From contig JAUHYW010000038.1 of NCBI GenBank assembly GCA_030426085.1, forward strand, positions 24,655-88,654: 64,000 bases of DNA, given 5' to 3'. Below are positions 56,396-64,000 of the stretch, in pieces (position 1 is the stretch's first letter; every line of letters begins with the position of its first letter). A program made the translations under genes and the position numbers. This DNA comes from a bacterium. GTDB taxonomy: Bacteria > Myxococcota_A > Bradymonadia > UBA7976 > UBA1532. Under the pieces are notes generated by a model. It searched no databases, had not been told where the DNA came from, and saw nothing but the letters and a program-made list of their open reading frames with translations.

Positions 56396-57676
56396 ATGTC
56401 GCCTGCCAGACTGCCGCCCGTCGAGCCCGCTCTATCCCCCCTGCGCCCGGTGCGTATCGGCCAGGCGGCGCGCCTCGCGTTGAGCGGCGGCAGCCTGCAC
56501 ACCCGCCCCGAGCTGGCCGTGCCGGCGACCGCCGAGGCCATCCGGCAGGCGGCCCCCGACGCCGCGCCCGACCCCTACCGCCCGGGCAGCCTCGTGCTCG
56601 GCCCGTGGCGCATCTGGCCGACGCCCGAGGGGGTCGAGCCGCACCTGCGGGCGCGGCTCATCCCCATCGACGCCATCGGCCTCGACCCCGATGACCGCGT
56701 CATCGACCCGCTCGGCGGCCGGGCCGACCTCGACGCCGGCCGGATCCGGGTGCCCGACGCCGCGTGGAGCGACGACCCCGGCGTCGTGCTGCGGGCCGCC
56801 GCGCTGGGCAGCGAGCGGGCGGTGCGCCTGCCGCCGAGCGCGCTGGAGGCGATGACCGAGCACGCCGGGCAGGTGCTGCGGGCCGAGCGGGAGACCACCC
56901 GGGCCACGCTGACCCACCTGCTCGTCGGCCGCCGCCCGGCCGGCGCGCTCCAGGTGCTGGCCCGCACCGGCATCCTGCCGCTGATGCTGCCCGAGGCCGC
57001 CGGGCTGATCGACTTCCACAAGTCGAGCCGCCACCATCACAAGGACGTCTGGAACCACACCCGGCAGGTCGTGCGCCAGGCGGTGCCCGAGCCGATCATC
57101 CGTTGGGCGGCGCTGATGCACGACATCGGCAAGACCCACACCCGCAGCTATGCCCCCGGCGGCAAGGTGCACTTCTTCCGCCACGATGAGCTGGGCGCGC
57201 TGATGTTCGAGGGCATCGCCCACCGACTGCGCTTCCCGCCGGCCATGGGCGAGCGCATCCGGCTGCTGGTCCTGCATCACCTGCGGGCGGGGCTGTACAC
57301 CCCCGAGTGGTCCGACGCCGCGGTGCGCCGCTTCACCCAGGAGATGGGGCCGCTGCTCGACGACCTGTTCAAGCTGTCCCGGGCCGACGTGACCAGCAAG
57401 CGCCCCGGGCGCCGGCGGCGGGTGATGTTCGCCCTGCGCGGCTTCCGCGACCGCATCGAGCGCATCCGACGGGCCGACGAGGCCGCCCGCCCCCGGGTGC
57501 CCAAGGGGCTGGGGCACCTGATCATCCGCGACCTGGGCGTCGCCCCCGGGCCCCGGGTCGGCGAGCTGCGCCAGCTCTGCGAGGTCGCGGTGCGCGACGG
57601 GCGGCTGTCGCCCGAGCCCGATCTGGCCGAGTGCCTGCGCTTTCTGCGAGCCGAGGTCGACCGCGATGCGGCCTGA
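56396..57676 (+). CDS. HD-domain protein derived from a CCA-adding enzyme
   Basis: 426 residues. The middle matches the neck/body of tRNA nucleotidyltransferases: VIDPLGGRADLDAGRIR, then DDPGVVLRAAALGS, where the true enzymes have DPFGGxxDL and EDPLRxLRAxRF. The N-terminal catalytic signature (GGxVRD, DxD, RRDFT) is missing; the aligned segment reads RARLIPIDAIGLDPDD. The HD domain is intact, KSSRHHHKDVWNHTRQVV and WAALMHDIGKTHTR (His242-Asp243). So nucleotidyl transfer is unlikely while phosphohydrolase activity is plausible. ATG at 56396; an earlier GTG at 56303 would overlap the bshA promoter-proximal gap and adds no conserved residues. Confidence 0.8.
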   Translation: MSPARLPPVEPALSPLRPVRIGQAARLALSGGSLHTRPELAVPATAEAIRQAAPDAAPDPYRPGSLVLGPWRIWPTPEGVEPHLRARLIPIDAIGLDPDDRVIDPLGGRADLDAGRIRVPDAAWSDDPGVVLRAAALGSERAVRLPPSALEAMTEHAGQVLRAERETTRATLTHLLVGRRPAGALQVLARTGILPLMLPEAAGLIDFHKSSRHHHKDVWNHTRQVVRQAVPEPIIRWAALMHDIGKTHTRSYAPGGKVHFFRHDELGALMFEGIAHRLRFPPAMGERIRLLVLHHLRAGLYTPEWSDAAVRRFTQEMGPLLDDLFKLSRADVTSKRPGRRRRVMFALRGFRDRIERIRRADEAARPRVPKGLGHLIIRDLGVAPGPRVGELRQLCEVAVRDGRLSPEPDLAECLRFLRAEVDRDAA

Positions 57677-57788
57677 GCCGCGGGCGCAGCGCCGAGCCGA
57701 CCCCCCCGTCGCCGACCGACCGGTGAATGGTCATCGGGCGCGGGCGTCGGGCCGCGCGACGCATCATCATTCCGACGGAGTTGCCGCC

Positions 57789-58787
57789 ATGTTCCGCCCG
57801 ACGCTCACCCTGGCCCTCGCCGCCCTGTTCACCCTGCCCACCGCGGCCCTGGCCCAGCAGTCCCCCGCCCCGGCCCCCGCGCCCGAGGCGCCCGCCGAGG
57901 CCCCCGCCGCGAAGAAGACCCCCAAGAAACGCCTGATCAAGAAGCGCCCCGCCAAGAAGCGGGCCCGCAAGAAGAAGCGCACCGGCCCCCGCCGCAACTG
58001 GCCGATCAAGCGCCCGAAGAAGACCCTGCGCCCGATGCCCGGGTTCGAGGCCGTCGCGCCCTACCAGCCCGGCGAGCGGCTCAAGTACGAGGTGCGCATG
58101 TTCGGGGCCACCGCCGGGGAGGCCATCCTCGCCGTCGGCGCTCGCCGCGAGCACAACGGGCGCACGCTGCTGCCGCTCGTGGGCTTCGTGCGCAGCAGCG
58201 AGTTCCTCGACAAGTTCTACCCGGTCGACGACAAGATGATCGTCGTGCTCGACGAGTCGACCTTCCTGCCGCTCAAGGTGGAGTTCTTCATCAAAGAGGC
58301 GGGCAAGGTGCTGTCGTACCTCACCGAGTTCGACCACCGGAAGAAGCTCATCCGCTCGACCCGCAAGCGGGGCGGCAAGACCCTCATCCGCGAGTTCCTG
58401 CCCGCCGGCCCGATCCACGAGGTGCTCGGCAGCGTCTTCGGCATGCGCCGCATGGCGCTCGAGCCGGGCATGAAGTTCGACTACTACGCCTGGACCGGCC
58501 TCAAGGAGCGCCTCGTCACGGTCGAGGTCGTCGGCGCCGACCGGGTGTGGACCGCCATGGGCTGGTACGACGCGCTCAAGCTCGAGGTCAGCACCCAGCT
58601 CACCGGCGGCTTCTTCAACGACGGCAAGCTGCCCGCGCAGAAGTCGCTGGTCGGCACCGTCTGGCTGGGCACCGACCCCGCCCGCACCCCGCTCAAGGTG
58701 GTGACCCCGACCCGCATCGGCAACGCCGAGGCGGTGCTCGTCAACCGCTACATCGAGCCGGGCCCCATCGCCGGCACCGGCGGCTGA
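57789..58787 (+). CDS. DUF3108 protein with a basic N-terminal segment
   Basis: 332 residues. Signal peptide (LTLALAALFTLPTAALAQQ), an Ala/Pro linker, then some 45 residues dominated by Lys and Arg (KKTPKKRLIKKRPAKKR and RKKKR), and the DUF3108 domain: YQPGERLKYEVRMFGATAGEAILAV, VRSSEFLDKFYPVDDKMIVVLD, LVTVEVVGADRVWTAMGWYDALKLE, LGTDPARTPLKVVTPTRIG. This family is periplasmic or outer-membrane-associated and of unknown function. GGAG upstream of the ATG at 57789 supports the start. Convergent with the FG-GAP lipoprotein gene at 25 bp. Confidence 0.85.
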   Translation: MFRPTLTLALAALFTLPTAALAQQSPAPAPAPEAPAEAPAAKKTPKKRLIKKRPAKKRARKKKRTGPRRNWPIKRPKKTLRPMPGFEAVAPYQPGERLKYEVRMFGATAGEAILAVGARREHNGRTLLPLVGFVRSSEFLDKFYPVDDKMIVVLDESTFLPLKVEFFIKEAGKVLSYLTEFDHRKKLIRSTRKRGGKTLIREFLPAGPIHEVLGSVFGMRRMALEPGMKFDYYAWTGLKERLVTVEVVGADRVWTAMGWYDALKLEVSTQLTGGFFNDGKLPAQKSLVGTVWLGTDPARTPLKVVTPTRIGNAEAVLVNRYIEPGPIAGTGG

Positions 58788-58812
58788 CGGCCGGGCCGGC
58801 TCGACTCGGGCG

Positions 58813-61800
58813 TCAATCGGCCCGATCGACCCGCAGCCGGAACGGACCCGCCGCGTCGCGGCCCACGCCGTCGACGACCACGTAGACCCCCTCGCCCTCG
58901 TCCAGATCGACGATCGCCGCCGCGCCGGGCGCCGCGCAGGCCCGCTCGACGCCCCGGTTGGGGGCGCAGGTGTCGCGGATGGAGACCACAGCCTCGAAGT
59001 CGGCGTCGACCGCGGCCCGCCAGCGGCCGGCCGCGGGCGCGGTGAAGGCGAAGACGGCGTCCCGCCCGGGCAGGGTGCCCGCGGCGCAGCGCGCGTGATA
59101 GCGGCGCGCGGCGTCGGCGGTGTCGCCCTCGGCTTCGATCGGATCCCGGCTCACATCGAGCGCAGGCACGTCGCCGCACCTCGGCCGGAGGGGCCGGGAC
59201 ACCGTGATCACCGCGAAGTCGGTCAGCCGCACCGGCGCCGCGCCCGCTTCGACGGTCAGGACCCACTCGCCGGCCGGCGTCCGCTCACCGATCAGCGCCT
59301 CCAGGGCCGGCGCGGCGTCCGCCCCATAGCTGCCCTGCCACCGGATCCCGCCGTCGCCGGCGTCTGCGTCGAGCTCGATCGGCGCGCCGCCGGGCGGAGT
59401 CAGGGTCAAGCCGACGCCGACCACCGGGCCCCCGTCCGGCCCCTCGAGGCCGACCCGCGCCGCGAGGTGGGACACCCGTCGCCCGCTCTGAACCACCGCG
59501 ACCTGCTCGGACGCGCCGGCCGCGATGGTCCGGGGGGCGAAAGGCTCGCTGAGCACCTGCCGGGTCGTGGGCTGCGGCAGCCGCCACCACACCGCGCCGC
59601 CATAGAACATGCCGCCGTCCGACCGGATCAGACCGCTGATCAGGATGTCGGGCATGCCGTCCCCATCGCTGTCGCCGGTGTCGACCCCGCGCACCTCCCG
59701 GTCCTGGTTCGGATCGAAGATGTCGGAGAAGTCGCGGGTCACCAGCGGCTCGAAGGTGCCGTCGCCCCGGCCACGCGCGATGCCGACCCGGGCGCCCGCG
59801 GCCGCGACGACGTCCAGCAGGCCGTCGCCGTCGAGGTCGTCGACCGCCAGCGGGGCGCCGAACCTCAACGCCGACCACAGCCGCTGACGGTGCACCTCGA
59901 CGAACCGCCCGTCCCCGACGCCGGCGAGCACCACCAGCGCGGGCCCCTCCTCGACTTGCGCGAGCGCGAGCAGATCCAGGTCGCCGTCCCGATCGACGTC
60001 TGCCAGCTCGGCCCCATACAGGTCGCCGTCGGGCAGCGGGGCCTCGGCCCCGCGGAAGGCGATGCCCCCGCCCGGCACCCCGAGCGCCAGGCGGGTGCCG
60101 TCGTCCCCCGACCCCAGCACGTCGGATCGGCCATCGGCGTTCACGTCCCCCACGGCGAGCGCGTCGATGCGCGTATCGAAGCCCGGCAACTCGACGCGCG
60201 CCGGGCCGTCGGCGGCGCTCTCGGCGACGGCCATCGTGATCGAGCGGTCCACGAACCCGCCGTCCTCTGCTCCCTCACGGACGCGGCCGGAGATCACGAG
60301 ATCGAGGTCGCCCTCTCCGTCCAGGTCACCGAAGGCCACCTGGGGCCGGATCAAGATGCTCGGGCCGAGATCACGGGCCTCGACGATGTCACCCAGCGCC
60401 GCGTCGGCTCCCAGTCCGGCGCCGGGCAGCACCCCGAGCCCACCGCGGAAGCCGATGTGGGTGGGGAAGACGATGTCCCGCACGCCGTCCCGGTCGAGGT
60501 CGGGCGCGGCGAGCGGGGCGAAGTCGAGCGTGAGCACCTCGCCCCCCAGCAGCGCCCGGAACGGCTCGGGCAGGGGCACGAGGTGGGTCTCACCGAAGTC
60601 GGGGCCGGCGGCCCACGCCACGCCCCGGCCCCCCAGGCTGCCGACGATGTCGACGTGTCCGTCGCGGTCGAGGTCGATGGCCCGAAACAGGATCGCGCCC
60701 CCGTTCTCGGTGACGTGCACCGACACCGATCCGTCGTTCGGGCGGCTCCCATCACGCCAGACGCGCACCGGGACCGGGGCCAACGCGGCTCGCAGGCAGG
60801 CATCCAGCCTCTCGCCCCCACCGCAGGCGCCGCGGTCGAGCTCGACGGTCGCGACGCCGACCACGTCCTGCGCGCCATCCCCATCGGCGTCGGCCACGGC
60901 CCACTGCGCGGCCACCCAGCGCGCGCCGTCGGGCAGCCCCTCCAGCTCGGGCGGCTGCCAGTCCGCGCGCGCGCATGCGCCCAGCGCGCCCCCGCCGGCG
61001 CCGAGGCACCACCGCGGGCCGTCGTCGGCGAACCACAGCACGTCGGGCCACCCGTCGCGGTCGAGATCGATCAGCCGGATCACCCCCCGTTGCGGCGCCG
61101 GCTCGATGGCGAGCGCCTCGACCGCGAGCGGCCCTCGGACGCCGCCCCGGATCAGCCGGACGCCCTGCCCATCGGCGGCCACCACGTCGAGCCGGCCGTC
61201 GCCGTCGAAGTCGACGACGTCGAAGCCCGCCACCCCGCCTTCGAGCAACGCCCGCGCCTCGCCGAACGCGCCCGCCCCGCGCCCGAAGGCGAGACCCAGC
61301 CGCCCGTCGGGGTCGAGCGCCAGCAGATCGAGGCGCCCGTCGCCGTCCACGTCCGCCAGCCGGGCCCGGCAGGCGCCCTCGGGCACCCCTTCGAGGCGCG
61401 CGGGCCGGTCGAACACCCGCTGGCCCGCGTTACGCCGCCAGGAGAGCGCCCCGCCCGCGCACTCGATCACATCCGGCCGCCCGTCCCGGTCGAGATCGGC
61501 GACCCGGGGGATCCCCTCGACCCCCGCGCCGGTGGACAGCGCCACCCGGGGCTCGAACGTCCCGTCCCCCCGCCCGAAGGTCACCGCGTGGGACACCGCC
61601 CCGGCCAGCAGCAGGTCCAGCGCACCGTCGCCGTCCAGATCGGCCGGCACGATCGCCCGGGTCGAGACGGGCGCGTCGATGGCCCCCGCCCGCCGGACGA
61701 ACGCCTCGCCGTCGAGCTGGTGGACCTCCAGCCGGGGCTCGCCCTCGACGCCCGCGACGATCTCCGGCCGGCCGTCGCCGTCGAGGTCGACCACCGCCAC

Positions 61801-63528
61801 CCCGCTCGCCGACGCGTCGCCCCCAGACGGCGGCAGCGGAGCCAGCGCCGCCGCGCCGAGGCGCCCCCCACGGCGCAGCGTCACCGTCGGGCTGCGCCCG
61901 CGGGCGTCCTCGAGCACGGCGATCGTCGCGCGCCGATCGAACGGCAGCGGGATCGTGCCGCCCGTCGCCTCGTGCCGCTCCAGCAAGCGACCGGCGTCGT
62001 CCCGCACCTGCACCGCGGTGACGTCGCCCCCCACCAGGAGGCCGTCGAAGAGGCCCGACTCGTCGATCGCGAACGCCTGGGCCACCGCCCGCCCGTCGGC
62101 CTGCGCCGCCCGGGTGCCGCGCAGGTTCGAGCGGCAGGGCTCGACCGCAGCGCACGGGGTCACCGCGGGGTTGAGGCCGAACGGAGCCGTCGCGACGCCG
62201 CCGCCCGGGCTGGGGTTGGCCACGCTGAAGACGGCGTCCCGCAGATCGGCGGGGCGCAGATCGGCCGCGTCGAAGGTCACCGTCACCCGCCGGGGCGCCT
62301 CCGGATCGACGGGCTGCCCATCGGGCGCGGACGTGAGCCGGCCCACCGCGTCGTCGAGCAGGAAGACGGCGTTGTCGGTGATGCGCCGCGCCGTCGCCTC
62401 GATCACCACCTCGGGCTGCGTCGGCCGGCCCGCCTCGTCGAGCCGCAGCACCACCCCCCGAGGCGCGATCTCCAGCAGCTCGGGCCGGGGCGCGACGATG
62501 TCGAGGGTGGCGAAGGCGGCCTCGCCCGCGTCTCCCGCGGCCACCGGCTCGGGGGTGGAGAGCGTCACGAAGTAGGTCTCGGCGAAGCGCATCAGCTCGG
62601 CGGGCAGAGTCGCCCGACACGCCGTTGCGCAACCGGTGGGATCCTCGACCCGGCAGGTGACGGCGGCGTCCGAGGCGCAGGGCACGTCGAACTGCCCGAC
62701 GCGCAGCCGGGTGTCGGCGGCGATGCCCGCCCCGCGCACCACGATCTGGGGGGCGTCGGTGAAGGCGGGCAGCGCCTCGGGCTCGACGCGCTCGATGATC
62801 GGGGCCGGGCGCTCGAAGGCGTAGCCGATGGCGGCGACGACCTCCGGCGAGGCGTTGCCCGCGGCGTCGAAGAAGGCCGCCCGCACCACCTTGACGCCCG
62901 CGCCGGCGGTCAGCTCGAGCTGCGGGGGGCGCTCGGCGAGGGGGAAAGTGCCCCGGTGCTCGGCCACGAGGTCGCCCGCGAGGCGCAGCGCGACGACGTC
63001 GGCCGGCAGCCCGGGCAGGGCCCACTCGATGATCCGGCTCCGGGTCGCGGACGCCCCGCCCGCCAGCTCGAGCTGCGCCGGCTCGGGCGGGGTGACGTCG
63101 GTCAGCGCCAGCGGATCGAGCAGCAGCGTCTGCCCCCGCTCCAGCGCCAGATCCCGGCTGTGGATCAGCCGCCCGTCGGCGAAGGCGAAGCCGGGCACCT
63201 CGATCTCGAGCCGGTAGTCGCCGGGGGCCAGATCATCGAAGGCGAAGACCTCGACCGCCCCGTCCGCCCGCTCGACCGGGACCCGATCGGCGGCCGTCGG
63301 CGTCGAGCCGGGCCCGGCGTACAGCAGGATCCGACCGCCGGCCAGCGCGTCCACCGCGAACATCGGCGGCGGGATCAGCTCACCCACGATGCGACCCCGG
63401 ATCTGGACCGTCGGCGGCGCGGTGGGATCGTAGGGGTTGGCCCGGTCGACCTCGGGGGCGCATCCCAGGGTGAGCAGCGCGCACAGCGCCCCGAGGGGAA
63501 ACCCCCGCGGTCGGCGCCCCCGGCTCAC
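58813..63528 (-). CDS. Large FG-GAP/VCBS repeat lipoprotein
   Basis: 1571 residues. GTG at 63528 overlaps the stop of the upstream gene (GTGA). Signal peptide with lipobox LTLGC (Cys23) makes it a lipoprotein. Next come a carboxypeptidase-regulatory-like domain (FDDLAPGDYRLEIEVPGFAF), an IPT/TIG-like region (QIVVRGAGIAADTRLRVGQF), and from about residue 570 a long run of FG-GAP-type repeats, DxDxDGxxD with GRGDGTF or similar, as in integrin-like beta-propellers. The C-terminus contains a beta-sandwich and a PPC-like domain. A surface-attached ligand-binding protein is the best guess; no enzyme motif is seen. Confidence 0.88.
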   Translation of the reverse strand: MSRGRRPRGFPLGALCALLTLGCAPEVDRANPYDPTAPPTVQIRGRIVGELIPPPMFAVDALAGGRILLYAGPGSTPTAADRVPVERADGAVEVFAFDDLAPGDYRLEIEVPGFAFADGRLIHSRDLALERGQTLLLDPLALTDVTPPEPAQLELAGGASATRSRIIEWALPGLPADVVALRLAGDLVAEHRGTFPLAERPPQLELTAGAGVKVVRAAFFDAAGNASPEVVAAIGYAFERPAPIIERVEPEALPAFTDAPQIVVRGAGIAADTRLRVGQFDVPCASDAAVTCRVEDPTGCATACRATLPAELMRFAETYFVTLSTPEPVAAGDAGEAAFATLDIVAPRPELLEIAPRGVVLRLDEAGRPTQPEVVIEATARRITDNAVFLLDDAVGRLTSAPDGQPVDPEAPRRVTVTFDAADLRPADLRDAVFSVANPSPGGGVATAPFGLNPAVTPCAAVEPCRSNLRGTRAAQADGRAVAQAFAIDESGLFDGLLVGGDVTAVQVRDDAGRLLERHEATGGTIPLPFDRRATIAVLEDARGRSPTVTLRRGGRLGAAALAPLPPSGGDASASGVAVVDLDGDGRPEIVAGVEGEPRLEVHQLDGEAFVRRAGAIDAPVSTRAIVPADLDGDGALDLLLAGAVSHAVTFGRGDGTFEPRVALSTGAGVEGIPRVADLDRDGRPDVIECAGGALSWRRNAGQRVFDRPARLEGVPEGACRARLADVDGDGRLDLLALDPDGRLGLAFGRGAGAFGEARALLEGGVAGFDVVDFDGDGRLDVVAADGQGVRLIRGGVRGPLAVEALAIEPAPQRGVIRLIDLDRDGWPDVLWFADDGPRWCLGAGGGALGACARADWQPPELEGLPDGARWVAAQWAVADADGDGAQDVVGVATVELDRGACGGGERLDACLRAALAPVPVRVWRDGSRPNDGSVSVHVTENGGAILFRAIDLDRDGHVDIVGSLGGRGVAWAAGPDFGETHLVPLPEPFRALLGGEVLTLDFAPLAAPDLDRDGVRDIVFPTHIGFRGGLGVLPGAGLGADAALGDIVEARDLGPSILIRPQVAFGDLDGEGDLDLVISGRVREGAEDGGFVDRSITMAVAESAADGPARVELPGFDTRIDALAVGDVNADGRSDVLGSGDDGTRLALGVPGGGIAFRGAEAPLPDGDLYGAELADVDRDGDLDLLALAQVEEGPALVVLAGVGDGRFVEVHRQRLWSALRFGAPLAVDDLDGDGLLDVVAAAGARVGIARGRGDGTFEPLVTRDFSDIFDPNQDREVRGVDTGDSDGDGMPDILISGLIRSDGGMFYGGAVWWRLPQPTTRQVLSEPFAPRTIAAGASEQVAVVQSGRRVSHLAARVGLEGPDGGPVVGVGLTLTPPGGAPIELDADAGDGGIRWQGSYGADAAPALEALIGERTPAGEWVLTVEAGAAPVRLTDFAVITVSRPLRPRCGDVPALDVSRDPIEAEGDTADAARRYHARCAAGTLPGRDAVFAFTAPAAGRWRAAVDADFEAVVSIRDTCAPNRGVERACAAPGAAAIVDLDEGEGVYVVVDGVGRDAAGPFRLRVDRAD

Positions 63529-64000
63529 TGCGCGACGCGGCAGCTCATGTCACCGCACGTCGATCCATCGGCCGGGCAGCACCCGATCTCGAGCGAGGCC
63601 CCGGGCAGCCCCGCGTTCGGTGCCTGCTGGTCGTGCCCGCAGCGCTCGGCGGCCGCCGCGCCGCCCTCACCGCCGCCGCCGGGGGCGATCACGACCTCGC
63701 CGCCCAGCTCGGGCTCGGGCGCCTCGCCGACCCGCAGGATGCCCACGCTCGGTCCACCGGGGCCGCCCGCGCCGTCGCCCCCGCAGCCGCCGTCGCCCCC
63801 GTGGCCCCCGAGGCCCGCCGCCTGCAACGCGCCGTCGGCCACGCCCGGCTCACCCCCGGGCATGCCGTCCCCGCCCGGCGCGCCCGAACCGGCGTCGCCG
63901 CCGTCGCCGCCGGGAGACACCCGGATCTCGGCGTCGATCACGGTCACCTGGCACGCCCCGGCCACCACGCCGCCGAACGCGCCGAAGCCCGCGGCCCCGT
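63525..64000 (-). CDS. Gly-rich surface protein, C-terminal part (partial)
   Basis: The frame stays open to the right edge of the window, so at least 158 residues and no start. It is dominated by Gly with GGDGGDAGSGAPGGDGMPGG-type stretches, and the final part carries paired cysteines (ERCGHDQ, IGCCPADGSTCGDMSC). Gly-rich, Cys-tailed proteins of this kind are frequent in myxobacterial surface gene sets next to FG-GAP lipoproteins. Overlap with the lipoprotein gene by four bases implies one operon. Function unknown. Confidence 0.7.
   Translation of the reverse strand, partial: GAAGFGAFGGVVAGACQVTVIDAEIRVSPGGDGGDAGSGAPGGDGMPGGEPGVADGALQAAGLGGHGGDGGCGGDGAGGPGGPSVGILRVGEAPEPELGGEVVIAPGGGGEGGAAAAERCGHDQQAPNAGLPGASLEIGCCPADGSTCGDMSCRVAQ

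Noticed and set aside
60062..62575. 837-codon plus-strand open frame opposite the FG-GAP lipoprotein
   Set aside because: Composed of Ser/Pro/Arg-rich low-complexity sequence, the mirror of FG-GAP repeats.

Overview
This 64 kb window is very GC-rich and densely coding, and it looks like part of a Myxococcota (myxobacterial) chromosome. The lineage call rests on gene content: an MglA-family GTPase, a MYXO-CTERM-type C-terminal anchor on a NIDO/thrombospondin type 3 protein, a myxobacterial Cys-rich repeat, MopE-type CxxxxDDDCDG repeats, and several FG-GAP and OmpA surface proteins. No rRNA, tRNA, prophage or insertion sequence was recognised. Most starts sit on ATGA, GTGA, TTGA or TGATG overlaps, so long translationally coupled operons are the rule.

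Layout. 1-4.4 kb: the end of a glycosidase, a Cys/Asp-repeat lipoprotein, a methyltransferase and a small lipoprotein. 4.4-12.3 kb: an AarF/UbiB kinase-like protein, an acyltransferase/TraR-zinc-finger/glycosyltransferase run, a MoxR ATPase and topA. 12.35-13.24 kb: two inverted arrays of a 42-bp unit carrying the palindrome GGGTCnGACCC, lying between convergent genes. 13.27-15.05 kb: an Imm51-like immunity gene followed by a lower-GC two-gene cassette (EEP-fold nuclease or phosphatase plus an unknown protein). 15.1-24.8 kb: one eight-gene overlapping operon on the minus strand: zinc-ribbon membrane protein, mglA, PocR-type histidine kinase, thiL, two CNNM/CBS membrane proteins and two further histidine kinases. 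Those last two kinases have complementary defects. 25-30.3 kb: an RRM protein, then a four-gene MoxR/vWA operon that resembles MoxR-vWA-beta-propeller ternary conflict systems.

30.4-36.9 kb: a divergent pair of Asp-rich envelope proteins (OmpA with TSP3 repeats, and a 1428-residue NIDO/TSP3 protein) with an operator-like palindrome between them and hairpins behind each. 36.9-47.4 kb: a mixed stretch of SEC-C protein, acyltransferase, sodium:solute symporter, DUF2167, dihydropyrimidinase operon, MscS channel, DUF1232 and O-methyltransferase. 47.4-52.7 kb: a minus-strand operon of secreted PIG-L deacetylase, a 52-residue membrane protein, a second SSS symporter and a DUF2911 protein. 52.7-56.3 kb: divergent from it, a complete bacillithiol pathway (bshC-bshB1-bshA). 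56.4-64 kb: an HD-domain protein derived from a CCA-adding enzyme, a DUF3108 protein with a very basic segment, a 1571-residue FG-GAP lipoprotein, and a Gly-rich protein running off the end.

The strongest leads for undescribed biology are the helically phased 42-bp inverted arrays, the adjacent half-kinases (one with Tyr in place of the phospho-accepting His but an intact ATPase, the other with His but a decayed ATPase), and the MoxR/vWA/HEXXH operon. All functional statements come from reading the sequence and remembered family motifs; no database search was run.
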